From: Diogma glabrata
Lineage: Eukaryota > Arthropoda > Insecta > Diptera > Cylindrotomidae
Assembly: GCA_963693315.1 (NCBI GenBank)
Contig: OY856188.1
Span: forward strand, 202,121,602 to 202,185,601
DNA: 64,000 bases
Direction: 5' to 3'
A program made the translations under genes and the position numbers. Shown piece by piece: positions 36,634 to 48,545 of this stretch. The notes beneath the pieces were generated by a model. The model was not told where the DNA came from, did not search any database, and saw nothing but the letters and a program-made list of their open reading frames with translations. Within the stretch, counting starts at the first letter, position 1. Each line of letters opens with the position of its first letter.

Positions 36634-38640
36634 ATAATATAAACTAATAAAAGAGCTTTTACGAGATGTTATGGGAAATGCTTACATTTTTTTTATTACA
36701 TCGATTTAATGTGAATTAAAATTTTATTTAATAGCATATTTACTGGTCAAAATCTTAGGATAAAAAGAAAACGAAGGAGAGCAAAAATAAATAAATTTAA
36801 AATTACAAGGAAAAATATGGATTTATAATAAAAAGCAAAACCAAAGAAACGATAATTTTTTTATATATACATATATATTTTTTGGGATTATCGATTGTAA
36901 TCGAAAAAATTTTTGTAGGAAATTTTTCACAGGGGAATTACTTGATTTTATGTATTTACTTAAGATAAAACAATAATCGATCTGCGTTTGCTTGTTTTTT
37001 TTATATGGATGCTTAATAATGTCTTATATTTTAAGAGTTATGTTACAAGGAATGATAAAGATGTTAGATTTTGTTTAAGGGGGTAAAGATTTGGGTTTTA
37101 TAGGTTATGATTTTATTTTGGATTCAGAGTAGGATTATCATAAATTTAGATTTTAATGAAATTTAAAAACAAAACTTGATCTTTAGTATTGAAATAATAT
37201 GGACGAAAATGATGATAAGTATTCCAACTGTATGTATTTGCTTGACACATTTCCATTTTATTTTCAAAAAGCTCAAATTACGAAAATCCTGTCATCATCC
37301 TACATTATATTTTCAAAACAATATCCATCTTTCTGGTAGGGTATCTTATATATTGTGAGTATATAAACATTACATGTTTTCAATTGTGAAATTTTTGAGT
37401 CTGGCATTTTGGTTTTAGAAAATTGTTGCTGCTGTATAATCACAATATATTAGTCGGATGTTTGTTACTTAGATATTAACATTGCTGGATATTTAGACAT
37501 GATGAATACTTTTTTTGCTATTTTAAATCATCTAAAAATACTTTCTATATTCCCATTATAAATTCGAACCCTTTTTCATTCATTATCATATTCTCATAAT
37601 ATAATATTATGTTTTTTTTATCGCAATAATTTATCCCCAGTCACTATATTTATTTAACACTATATTATAGAAATTGACAATAACTCACCTGTCGTCTATT
37701 ATGTTCTCGTAGTTATTTTTATTCCTATATCATACCTCATAACCCGAACGCGTATATGGGTTTAGATGATTAGATATATAGTGAAAAAAATTATGAGCCA
37801 ACATTATTTTCATTAAATTTTTTTTGTCATAATAAGAAGAAAATAAAAAATATTATAAAAATAAAGAAAATATAATATCTTACAATAATTTATGCCCAAG
37901 ACGTGAGAATGAAAAAAGAAAACCAAATCTAAAATTTTTTGCTTCATACGAGTAGGGAGTGCTTTTTACTTACTATAAAGTAGGTAAGTAGAAAATGAAG
38001 AAATAGTTGACTAAGATTCAAGTAGTTGAATGGAAAGTTTTAGAATTTTTAAAATTTGAAGATTTATTTTAGTGGTGTCCGGAAAAACATTTATCTAATT
38101 TCGTGCCTTACGTTTCGAAGGTTTCTAAAGACGAATTTTCTTTATGTTTTATTTTATTTTGTATTCAAATTTTAGTTACAAATTGTTTGGTATAAAATTT
38201 ATGTGAAAAAAATGTATGTTTTATTCAGTGAATATTTAAAGTTTTATGGAGTTTGTATGGGGGAATAGTTATATGTTTATTACCTTCCGTTTCAGATTGT
38301 ATGAATGACGATTGTGATAATTTGCTATCGTTGTTAGTAGAAAGAGTTGTTGGTAAGTATGATTTGGCATTATATAGATCTGTCTTAGAAAATAAAATTC
38401 CCTATGTTCCCCATATCTGAAGCATATACATTGAAACAAATTCATCATATATGGATGGATATCAAAATTCTGGAAATGTAAAAGAAGATTATAACAACAA
38501 TTTTAATATCATTTATTTATTGTTGTTGACAACAGGTAACCGAATCGCCTATTTAACTTATTTTAGAAATTAATTTCTTTTCATTAGAATAACATAAGTA
38601 CACTCATATTTATAACATTACTAGATTAGAAGATTAGATT
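36634..38640. other. AT-rich stretch with no recognisable gene
   Basis: Short ORFs only; no pairing with other parts of the window was found. Confidence 0.5.
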
Positions 38641-39519
38641 AGAAAGAGTTGGACAGGTTGCACGAGTCAGAACTTGTCGTGGAAATCAAATTCTACGGTC
38701 CATAGAGCCTAAATAACTGTTAAATTGAAATCAATTGTAGTCACGTTATAACAGCAATCATATTCACTTCCTAAAAATGTTAAATAAACATCGAAATTTT
38801 ATTCGTCTAATTAAGATTAATAATCCTTCAAAATCTCCAAACTATTACACTTATTTATTTTGTAACATTGACTAATCTAATTAACATACAATACATATGT
38901 TATTCTTCCAATTACATTAACGTAAATCAATAAGCAAGTCATCAACCAAAACAAATAACAAATAATATAGAACAAACTAAGTATATTCAACTTAGCTCAG
39001 ATATCTAAATTCTCATAATGTATTTTAAATGATGAAGTTTAACTTATATAAAATTGTATTAAATTTGATGACTACAACCTAAAATATTACAAAATGAAAA
39101 TAATATTAAATTTACGAAAATAAATATAATTTCCGCTGAATAAGGTAAATATATTTATTTCATATGAAATTGACCGATATTACCTTTACATAATAGATCG
39201 ATCGTCAATTGGATGATCGATTAATTTATTAAAATAAATATAAACCTGGGAGGAGATTTTATAGAATATAGCGGAGAAATCATATACAAATTGTACTATA
39301 AATTAAAGGAAAATTGTAATTAAGAATCAATTAATAAACTTATCTTAAAGTTTAAAGTTTGTTTTATTTAAACCTTTAACTGGAAGAAAGTCTGCGCAAT
39401 AGGCCTTAGTCTACGGGTTCGCATGGGGTCGCCAGCATAAAGACTTTCTTTCCATCATATATTAAAGAGAAATCAAGTAACATCACATCAAGGCAACTCA
39501 ACCAGATACGTCCACCATA

Positions 39520-39534
39520 TGGCGACCTAAAGAG
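39520..39534 (+). promoter_or_regulatory. Possible primer-binding site of the LTR retrotransposon
   Basis: TGGCGACCTAAAGAG begins with the eight bases that pair with the 3' end of tRNA-Arg in several insect LTR elements. It lies 190 bases before the first ORF. The reverse octamer GGTCGCCA occurs at 39427. With no second LTR in the window, the LTR border cannot be confirmed. Confidence 0.3.
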
Positions 39535-39708
39535 CAACGAACCGAAAGAATCTACTAGGCCACATTTAAGAAGACAACAAATATAAATAAAAACAAGAAT
39601 AGCAGATCGATGTGTAGCATACGTCTAATACAACAACGAAAATTTCTGGGCTACATAAAGAAATTTTTTTATATATAAACGAAACACAACTTAGAAGCTT
39701 GATTCACG

Positions 39709-39957
39709 ATGGGCAATCAACAACAAAAACCAGATAAAGAAGAAGAACAATTGTTTGTAACAATTACAAACGGATCAGGATCCGCCACCAACCTCAACCT
39801 ACAGGGCGCACAGGGAAAATATTTTACAAAGGCAGAAGTAATCACGTACGCCGTGATCATTGTCATAGCATTATTATTCGTAGCATACAAAATAAAGGAA
39901 TATATAAGACCAATGATCAGCAAACGAATCATTGCAACAAACATAGACCGCGTCTAA
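39709..39957 (+). CDS. Small N-myristoylated-type, single-pass membrane protein of the LTR element
   Basis: An intact 82-residue ORF. It starts MGNQQQK, so Gly2 and the following small/polar residues fit a myristoylation signal. A polar segment follows, then a strongly hydrophobic stretch ITYAVIIVIALLFVAYKI at about residues 45-62, and a basic tail (KEYIRPMISKR). It lies upstream of gag in the same orientation and is the only unbroken ORF of the element. The membrane segment and acylation signal are visible; any role in the particle or at membranes is inference. I do not recognise a named family. Confidence 0.6.
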   Translation: MGNQQQKPDKEEEQLFVTITNGSGSATNLNLQGAQGKYFTKAEVITYAVIIVIALLFVAYKIKEYIRPMISKRIIATNIDRV

Positions 39958-40104
39958 AACAAGAATTCAACATTTCAATCAACAAACCTGCTCATCATTA
40001 AAAAAATATTATATTAGATTTAAACGTAAAATAAATTGAATTAAAATAGTTTTATATTTCAGTAAATATAAAAAAGTCAGACAAGTGCGAATAAAATTCG
40101 CTCA

Positions 40105-43100
40105 TCAAGGGTTCCGTGAATGTAAAAGAACACAATATCAAAAATTATTGACAAAAAGTTGTGTTGTAATGTCCTTATATTTTCAGACCATAGACACATA
40201 ACAAAATAAATGTTAAATTGTAAATGTCAATAGTAAATTACAATCAAATCTACATTGATCAAAAATGGCAAAAAAAATGTTAATTCAGGTTAAATATTAT
40301 CCATAGATGTTTTTCGTAACTTAAAAAAGATTCAATTACACCAGCTTGTAAATGGATTAAATTTGATTATTTTTTCGGTCAATCGAGTGTCGAAATTTAG
40401 GGGTGTGGAAAGGCTACATACTAAAAATATTTTTTTTTTTATAACACAAAAACTCTGCATTGCAAAATTCTAAAAAAATTGTAACATTTCTTAAATTAAG
40501 TGCTCTTTCATATATACACCCCACACATTCGGGTCAAAAATGGTTTTTTTCCCTCCCCACACCCATCCCATAAACACACAGAAATATAATTATTTGAGTC
40601 TTCGATATGATTTTCATTCAAAATTTACCAATATTCCTGTCTCTGTGAATATTGTCAAATTTTTCAGTCAGTCATCGTCGAAAGGTAGGCGGTGGCACGA
40701 TCTGAAATTAGCCCGTTCTTATCCATAACTCAAAAACTGTGCTGTAGTTTTCATACAAAACTTACCAAATTTCCTAACTCTGTGAGTTTTTACAAATTTT
40801 TCTGTGATTTAGTGTCGAAACGTATGGAGGGGGGGACGGTCTGAATTTTGCACTTTTTCAACAGTAACTCAAAAACTGGGCAACGCGAAATTCTAAAAAA
40901 AATTGCAACGAATTTCAAATTAGATGTTCTTTCAAATGACACCCCACTCGCTTGAGTAAAAAAAAGTTTTTTTTTACCCCCTCTACCCCGGTCTTTTAAA
41001 CACACAGAAATATAATTATTGGAGACTTCGCTATAGTTTTTGTACAAAATTTACCAAATTACCTAACTCTGTGAATTTTTACAAATTTTTCTGTCTACCA
41101 GTGTCGAAACGTATGGGGGGGAACGGTGTGAATTTTGCACTTTTTTCACAATAACTCAAAAACTGGGCACCGAAAAATTCTAAAAAAAATTACAACGAAT
41201 TCTAAATTAGATGTTCTTTCAAATGACACCCCACTCGCTTGGGTCAAAAAACATTTTTTTTACCCCCTCTACCCCGGTCCTCTAAACTCACAGAAATATA
41301 ATTATTGGAGACTTCGCTATAGTTTTCGTACAAAATTTAGCAAATTTCCTAACTCTGTGAATTTTTACAAATTTTTCTGTCAATCAGTGTCGAAACGTAT
41401 GGGGGGGGAACGGTCTGAATTTTGCACTTTTTTGACAATATCGCAAAAACTGGGCATCGCAAAATTCTAAAAAAAACTGCAACGAATTTCAAATTAGGTG
41501 CTCTTTCAAATGACACCCCATTCGCTTGGGTGAAAAAAAGTTTTTTTTTACCCCCTCTACCCCGGTCCTCTAAACCCACAGAAATATAATTATTGGAGAC
41601 TTCGCTATAGTTTTCGTACAAAATTTAGCAAATTTCCTAACTCTGTGAGTTTTTACAAATTTTTCTGTCAATCGGTGTCGAAACGCATGGGGGGGAACGG
41701 TCTGGACTTTGCACTTCTTCGACAATATCTCAAAAACTGGGCACCGAAAAATTCTAAAAAAAACTGCAACGAATTTCAAATTAGGTGCTCTTTTAAATGA
41801 CACTCCACTCGCTTGGGTCAAAAAAAGTTTTTTTTTACCCCCTCTACCCCGGTCCTCTAAACACACAGAAATATAATTATTGGAGACTTCGCTATAGTTT
41901 TCGTACAAAATTTAGCGAATTTCCTAACTCTGTGAATTATTACAAATTTTTCTGTCAAACAGTGTCGAAACGCATGGGGGGGAACGGTCTGGACTTTGCA
42001 CTTCTTCGACAATATCTCAAAAACTGGGCACCGCAAAATTCTAAAAAAAACTGCTACGAATTTCAAATTAGGTGCTCTTTCAAATGACACCCCACTCGCT
42101 TGGGTAAAAAAAAGTAGTTTTTTACCCCCTCTACCCCGGTCCTCTAACCTCACAGAAATATAATTATTGGAGACTTCGCTATAGTTTTCGTACAAAATTT
42201 AGCAAATTTCCTAACTCTGTGAATTTTTACAAATTTTTTCTGTCAATCAGTGTCGAAACGCATGGGGGGGGAACGGTCTGGACTTTGCACTTTTTCGACA
42301 ATAACTCAAAAACTGGGCACCGCGAAATTCTAAAAAAAATTGCAGCGAACTCCAAATTAGGTGTTCTACCAAATGACACCCCACTCGCTTGGGTCAAAAA
42401 AAGTTTGTTTTTACCCCCTCTACCCCGGTCCTCTAAACACACAGAAATATAATTATTGGAGACTTCGCTATAGTTTTCGTACAAAATTTAGCAAATTTCC
42501 TAACTCTGTGAATTTTTACAAATTTTTCTGTCAATCAGTGTCGAAACGTAGGGGGGGGGGGAACGGTCTAAATTCGCACTTTTTTTATTGTTAAAAAAAT
42601 TGCTTTGTTTTTTAAATTAAGTGCTCTTTCAAATGACACCCCACTTGACCACATTTTAAATAGTGTTTTTACCCCTCCTCATTTCCACCCCCTTAATAAA
42701 TCTAAGTATGTAAATATGACACTTTTTTATATTGTTTATTAAAAACGTACTAATTTTTCTATCATTCCAAGTACATTTGAAAATTTTCGATCTGATAGGT
42801 TCGGAGCTAATCGAGGTAAGAAAACGCGTCAAAAACGTCATTATTCAAAATTATACAAAAAAGGGTGAGGTGTAAAATTCCAAAATAAATTTTTATGGAA
42901 TACTAAAATAAAGCCCTTTCATATGATACCCTACTTGAATCTATAAAAAAATGTATTTTCTCAAAGGTCTCACATCTCAGCCCTGTAAACCAAACGAAAA
43001 CCACTTTAGTTTTATTTGTATCCGTCATTTCATGTGGACAGGTTAGTTTTATACGCATGCCAAATTTCAAGTTCATAGCATTTATAGTTTACGAGATAAT

Positions 43101-43176
43101 CGATATAATATGAAAAACACGTTTTACTCTCACCAATAGTGTTCCGTATAAAAAACGGAACCCTAATATGCATAAA
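40105..43176. repeat. Insert made largely of a 287-bp satellite
   Basis: Bounded by AGGGTTCCGTGAATG at about 40108 and ACGGAACCCT ending near 43174. Units begin at GTGTCGAAACG near 40812, 41101, 41387, 41675, 41962, 42250 and 42539, a spacing of 286-289. More diverged units lie at 40387 and 40673. Each contains ACTGGGCACCG, ATGACACCCCACTCGCTTG, CCCCCTCTACCCCGGTC and GGAGACTTCGCTATAG. Minus-strand ORFs recurring in every unit are products of the repetition. The right end has a hairpin, TTCCGTATAAAAAACGGAA. Confidence 0.85.
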
Positions 43177-43324
43177 TTTTGTTAATATAATTAAGATTAA
43201 GATAAATAAAAAATAATATTTACGCCTAAAATTATAAAAATATAAATATTTTGTTTTGTATAATTAATGCTTGCGCCTAAATTTATAACAAATTATTCAA
43301 AAAAAAAATGTTATTGTTATGTAA

Positions 43325-43994
43325 TGGTCCAAATACATGTGCAGAATTCTGCATGCAGTGAAATTAGAACATGTGTTGTTATATGAGAGCAATTACATGT
43401 AAATTCTGCATGCAGAAAAATTCTGCAAGATATCTCTAATTCTAATTTCGCTGCACAGAGGCAGTGCTACCACAATCAAAAAAACAAAAACTACTTGAAA
43501 ACTCAGATGAAAATGGATGATTTTGACATTTTGTTTGAAAATGAATTATTTTTTTTATAACTCAAATAAAAATGAATGATATTTTTTTGAAAATGAAATT
43601 ATTTTTGTAATGATTATTTGTTTATAAAGATATTCAAATATTCTAAATAATCCAAATTATAAAATAATTAAAACTAATATTGTTAATAAATAAATTTTTG
43701 GGCAAGGATTATCGGAAACAGTGGTATATGTTATTTGAACTTAAATTTTAATTTAGACATAAACGTTTTTACAGGCAACGATTCAATTATTTTTTTCTAT
43801 TTTTTAATTAAAATGACAGTTTTCTTTCACTTTCACAACTTTCACTTATAACTATTTCATAATACGTAAGAACACAAACTGTCATTGTTACGAAAATTCT
43901 GCACGTCAAATATATAAAAATTCTGCACATTTATTTTAGATGCAGATATGCATGCAGTACTGCGTGCAGACTTTCTGCACATGTATTTGGACCA
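43325..43994. mobile_element. 670-bp MITE with TAA duplication, PIF/Harbinger-like
   Basis: The ends are TGGTCCAAATACATGTGCAG and its perfect inverse at 43975-43994. TAA flanks both sides (43322-43324, 43995-43997). Three-base TWA duplications are typical of PIF/Harbinger. Subterminal CTGCATGCAG and TTCTGCA motifs are repeated in both halves. No ORF. Confidence 0.85.
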
Positions 43995-44188
43995 TAATTT
44001 TAAAATAAAAATTATGAAAATAATGAAATACTATATTATTTCATGTTAGCAAAAAACATATATATGTCAATATACACAAATAAAATTTTTAGGGCAAATG
44101 ACAAACAAAAACAAAATAAATATGAATAAATGAATAAAATTTTGCTAAATTCCAATTTTTTTTTTATAGAATAAATTTAACGAAAAAA

Positions 44189-44479
44189 ATGATGATTTTA
44201 ATTTCTTCTGAACAAAATGGAATCACTGACACATTAGCAGAATCACAAGCAGAAAACCTAACTAGAGAGTCGCGTAAGATAGAAGAGATACTGAACAAAT
44301 CTAACTCAAACACGAATGAGCATACATTGAATCTCTCAACTAAGCTCGAAGAGATCCGGAAAAAATTCAAGCCTCTAGCAGTCACATTAGCACTCGAACT
44401 CAATAGCCAAGAATTTGAGAAAGTTAAAAAGAGTTTCAAACTTCAGTACACAGCAGTTAAAGACCTAATTGATGAATAG
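44189..44479 (+). pseudogene. N-terminal gag or pre-gag segment of the LTR element
   Basis: A 96-residue helical, charged ORF (ENLTRESRKIEEILNKSNSN, LSTKLEEIRKKFKPLAVTLA) ending at TAG just before the next gag frame. It has no catalytic motif. Its coiled-coil-like composition and position suggest the start of Gag, separated from the next part by a frameshift near 44480-44520. A separate small ORF is the alternative. Confidence 0.5.
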
Positions 44480-44614
44480 TCGCATCAATTAATAAAAAAA
44501 CTGAAATAGAGAAAAACTTAACCATGGCATCGTTTGATATTAACTCCACCGATAAACTCGTTCCAGAATTCAAAGGAAAATACGAGGAATTGGAAAATTT
44601 TCTAAATTTGATTG

Positions 44615-44961
44615 TATTTATTGAGGTTACTGTTGGCATTTGGCGAAACATTATTAATAATAAATTTATTTTTGATAAAAGAAACACTTGTTTGTATTTC
44701 GCAAATTAATTTTTGTTTCTAACTTTATTTATTTTAAAAATAAAATTAAAACTAAAAACAGCTCAACCGGTTTCGGTTTTTACACCATTTTCAAGAGCTT
44801 CAAAATTATTACAAATTGAGGCTCTTGAAAATGGTGTAAAAACCGAAACCGGTTGAGCTGTTTTTAATTTTAATTTTATTTTTAAAATAAATAAAGTTAG
44901 AAACAAAAATTAATTTGCGAAATACAAACAAGTGTTTCTTTTATTAAAAATAAATTTATTG
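44615..44961. mobile_element. 347-bp hairpin insert in gag with 12-bp target duplication
   Basis: TAAATTTGATTG is present at 44603-44614 and 44962-44973. The insert has about 40 unpaired bases, then two arms of about 140 bases (44654-44800 and 44822-44960) that are near-perfect inverted copies around a short loop (CAAAATTATTACAAATTGAG). Removing the insert and one duplication returns gag to a single frame, so the borders are firm. A 12-bp duplication is long for cut-and-paste elements and would fit a LINE-type insertion with an inverted second copy. Confidence 0.88.
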
Positions 44962-45154
44962 TAAATTTGATTGGTTTCATCCACGATACGCTCAAGGATG
45001 AGAAGGAAAAAGCCAAATTAATCAATTTTATATTACAAACTAAAGTAGCCGAGAGAGCGAAAATTAGTCTAGGTTCTAGAAGGAGACCAACTACCCTAAT
45101 AGAATTTAAAAATGTTTTTCGCGAAACATTTATAAATAATCTAACTCCATCGAA

Positions 45155-45186
45155 GATTTAGTGAGAGCCAGATTTAGTGAGAGCCA
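45155..45186 (+). repeat. 16-bp tandem duplication in gag
   Basis: GATTTAGTGAGAGCCA occurs twice in a row. As 16 is not a multiple of three it breaks the gag frame exactly between two well-preserved segments. Confidence 0.9.
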
Positions 45187-45825
45187 GACAAGTGAACTTA
45201 TCAGCTGATCAATTTGGTCAACAGATTGAAAATTTAATCGCAAAACTAAACGCGATTCAAATAGCAGAGAATGGTCAAAATAATAGGGAGTTAATTTCAG
45301 AATTGAACGATCAAATCGGATTAAATGCATTTAAATCGGGACTAAATGAACTGATTAAGACAACATTATATGCATCGCGACCAAAAGATTTGAAGGACGC
45401 AATAGATCTTGCTTGTGAAATTGACACCCAAGATAGAGCACAGGTATTGAGCTACGGCTTTCGAAGAAAAAATGTTAAGACTAACGGAACGTGTTACTCA
45501 AGTGATTCTCAGAAGAATAATATTAAAAAGTATAGATATAAGAATAATGGTTATAAAAGTCGTATGAATAATAGAAATTATAATAATAATGGTAATAAAG
45601 GATTTAACAATATAATAGAAATAATTACCAAAATAGCAATAGCTATAATAAAAATTTTAAAAATATTCCAAATTATGGAAATAAAAGATTTAATAGAGTA
45701 AATGCGATTAGCTCGGGAAGCGACGAGCTAGTCCCCGAAGACGTAGATTCGAAGGACTCAGGGAATCATAAATAGATAACCCAATAAAAATACGTAATAT
45801 AAATAACAGCACTTCTAATTTTGTA

Positions 45826-46427
45826 ATGATTCACAATAATATAACTAGATTAATAAGTAGCACATTTTTCATAGATACCGGAGCTGATATTTCACTCTTT
45901 AAAGAAAATATATTGAAAGAAAATATAGTATTAACAGACGACACTCGTAAGATAATTGGTATAACAAAAGATGAATCGCACACTTTAGGTACAATTATAG
46001 CAACGTTAGAAACTAAAGAAAAAATTAAACAAAAATTTCACATAGTAAGTGAAGTATTTCCACTAGGAACCGATGGAATTCTAGGACGAGATTTCCTAAG
46101 GAACAACTTATGTAAAATAGACTACGAAACGTATACTTTAACAATTTATATAAACGGTACAGAAATTTTACTACCGATAAGAACCAAACTGAGAGAAGAA
46201 AACAACTTTAGAATACCAGCACGTATACAAATGGTGAAAGCAATAAATTTAAACGTAGCTGAAGATAGTGTAATTTTAGACGAAGCAATACAAGATGGTG
46301 TATTTATGGCGAATTCAATAATCCCAGAAAAAGGCATTACACATATAAACATTCTCAGCACACTTGATCATGAGATACCAGTCAAGAATATCTCACCAAG
46401 GATAGTACCACTCAGATATTATGAAGT
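45826..46427 (+). pseudogene. Retropepsin (aspartic protease) of the LTR element
   Basis: Contains the active-site motif FFIDTGADISLFKENIL, and later the second conserved block GTDGILGRDFLRNNLCKIDY, typical of Ty3/Gypsy proteases that act as dimers to cut Gag-Pol. The region after it (KINLNVAEDSVILDE-like, then IVPLRYYEV) is the spacer leading to RT. The protease core has no stop. The frame is cut by the Helentron at about 46428, and the last ten residues before the stop at 46467 come from Helentron sequence. Confidence 0.85.
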
Positions 46428-47078
46428 ACTAGCAGGACCCGGCGTGCTTTGCTACGCTTATAACTAAAGTTTGTGCACAGACATTTGGTTGACGTAGTAG
46501 CAATGATTTCAAAAAGTGGTAATGAGGAATGATAGCGTAATTTTTAATTTTAAAAATATGAATGAAAAATAATCAGTACTTTAGCTCATCAGTTCGGATA
46601 TATGAAAAATTGGCGGTCAAATAAGTTTTCGAGTAAGCTATAAAAAAATTAAATGACTTGTTGAATTAGTAGAGGTGTGTCATCACTCATCTCTATATAG
46701 AACATTATACAGAATGAAAATAGATTCACAAATGTTCATAGTGCTCATGCATTGTATTTGTACCCGACACGAAACACACGAAAACTGTTCTAAAGAAGTT
46801 TTTCTGAGAGAAAATGAAAAATGCTTTCAAATTGCAAAATTCAAGTGCATTACTTTGATCTTAATCACTCACAAAATCTCTCAAAATTTTATTTTTTACA
46901 CCTAATAGCGTAAAAGTTTTGTTTATTTAACAACGGTCGCATATTGCCGCTATCTCATAAGAAAGAAACTCGAGAAAACGCGTAAAGATAATATTTAATT
47001 TACATTGTGTCATTTTTATTGCAACTTATTCATTTTAATATGGAACGAATTTCAAAATATCATTTTAATTCTATTTAT

Positions 47079-47285
47079 TTATTCGAGTACTTGTGGGTAC
47101 ACTATATTTTTTGTTTTTTCGTCTGGTGCGTACACGAATAAATCAGAAGGTTTTCCTAACGTGCTAGCCACATACAGTTGCCCATGTGAGAAGAACGGAT
47201 GCTCCAAATCTAGTCCACATACTTACAGTAACTGTTCGTGTGCTTTGTTAATGGTAATTGCAAAAGTGAGTTGCACTGGAAACTA
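47079..47285 (-). pseudogene. Rep-helicase fragment: C-terminal PIF1-like motifs
   Basis: The minus-strand frame reads FPVQLTFAITINKAHEQLL, a stop, VCGLDLEHPFFSHGQLYVAS and TLGKPSDLFVYAPDEKTKNI. This is the conserved end of the Helitron superfamily-1 helicase: the TINKAQGQ motif and the GQLYVACSR motif, the latter altered here. The helicase unwinds DNA during rolling-circle transposition. Only about 65 residues remain and a TAA interrupts them. The Rep nuclease domain is not present. Confidence 0.85.
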
Positions 47286-47454
47286 AACGTTTGAATCTGT
47301 TGGGATCATTGAAATATGTGGCCTGTCTGTCATGGCAACACTACATCTTCCTCTTCGAATTTTCCACTCATAATTGTAGCTTCAATTACATTGTTCATCA
47401 TCTTTTTTACCGAACTTCGAAAAAGTTTGTGCGATTTCAAAATATGTGACATAT

Positions 47455-47605
47455 TTTGAATTACAATATGTGTCACAACAACACATAAACCCTTTTAAGA
47501 CCTAGGTTCTACAACATAATGCTTTTTAAGACGTTGATGGACGCAAATTTCTTTTTTTTATATATATTCTTCTTAAAGAATGGAAAACTTTATAATAAAT
47601 CCTTT
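47455..47605 (-). mobile_element. LINE 3' tail, minus orientation
   Basis: The reverse complement reads GTCCATCAACGTCTTAAAAA, then CTAGGTCTTAAAAGGGTT and TGTGTTGTTGTGACACATAT, the same tail as at 60064-60190. Together with 48395-48545 it forms an outward-facing pair. Confidence 0.75.
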
Positions 47606-47632
47606 CACATAATAATGTACGACATAGGGCAA

Positions 47633-47633
<1 letters not shown>

Positions 47634-47666
<33 letters not shown>

Positions 47667-47669
47667 TAT
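47634..47669. repeat. (TTA)n microsatellite
   Basis: About twelve ATT units between the two LINE tails. Confidence 0.95.
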
Positions 47670-48394
47670 TTTTATTTCCAAAATGTTTCTTTATACATGT
47701 GTTAGATTTAAGGTACATATTTCAAAATGTAATACACATTACAAAATTAATAATTAAACTAAGCTATACATAGTAAGATTAAACTTATTAAAAAATTATT
47801 AGAAATTATCAAATAACTACTAACATCATTCTTAAAATATGCAAATATATAATCACATTTTGATTCTAATTTGGAAATTAGTGACATTCCTTAGTGGTAC
47901 CACTAGTACTGAATGTCACATCATAATAGTATAAGATGCAGTGCAGTGCATGTTTAAATTTGTTCGTATATTATATTTTGTGCTTGTTGAGTTTTAATTT
48001 GTTAACTATTTCTTACTTAAACACAATATTTTAATTTAAATGATATATGAAATAATGCTTGAAAAAAGAAAAAAGAGATAAATAGCAAAAAAAAAAAAAT
48101 TTTTAGATGCTTTGAATTTAAACCACAGGATTGAATAGGAAATTTACATCACTCAAACTCATAAGCCATTTTTTTACATCTCTAAGAAACTTAGATAATA
48201 TTACTTCCGTCATGAAAGATTGGAGGAAATAAAAACAATATACTTTTTTTTTCAAATTTGCAGGAACAAAGCTATAATTAGGTTCCTAATTATCTTAGTG
48301 CTAGAAGTAAATACCAAGATCATATAACGCATTGTTTACCTCAAGCCAGCATATATAATAGTTATATGGAAGCTCATTTGTTCGAGCAAGCAAA

Positions 48395-48545
48395 AAGTTA
48401 ATTCTTTTAAAAAATAAAAAAATTACGTCCATCAACACCTTAGAAAGCATGTTGTTATGGGACCTTTTTCTTAAAAGGTTCTTATGTGTAGTTGTGGCAC
48501 ACATTGTAGTTCCTACTACCCAACACATTTTATTTTAAAAAAAAT
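48395..48545 (+). mobile_element. LINE 3' tail, plus orientation
   Basis: Reads ACGTCCATCAACACCTTAGA, TTGTTATGGGACC, TTATGTGTAGTTGTGGCACA and CTACCCAACACATTTTATTT. This parallels the tail at 60064-60190, and it pairs as an inverted repeat with 47455-47605, including upstream sequence (AGTTAATTCTTTTAAAAAA). Confidence 0.7.

Larger units (their letters stand above)
44524..45701 (+). pseudogene. gag of the Ty3/Gypsy-like element, interrupted
   Basis: Part one (44524-44614) begins MASFDINSTDKLVPEFKGKY. Part two (44963-45170) contains FIHDTLKDEKEKAKLINFIL and LIEFKNVFRETF, the retrotransposon Gag capsid-like region. Part three (45177-45480) contains GLNELIKTTLYASRPKDLKD and AIDLACEID. A Lys/Asn-rich tail follows in place of clear zinc knuckles. 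Breaks are the 347-bp hairpin insert, a 16-bp tandem duplication at 45155-45186 that shifts the frame, and drift in the tail. Gag would form the intracellular particle. Confidence 0.75.

Noticed and set aside
40790..42484. Repeated minus-strand ORFs beginning MYENYSEVSNNYISV as a gene family
   Set aside because: They recur with the 287-bp satellite unit and change length with small indels; there is no sign of independent coding constraint.
44654..44960. The hairpin in gag as a microRNA precursor or terminator
   Set aside because: The flanking 12-bp duplication and restored gag frame show that it is an insertion; the stem is far longer than a normal precursor.
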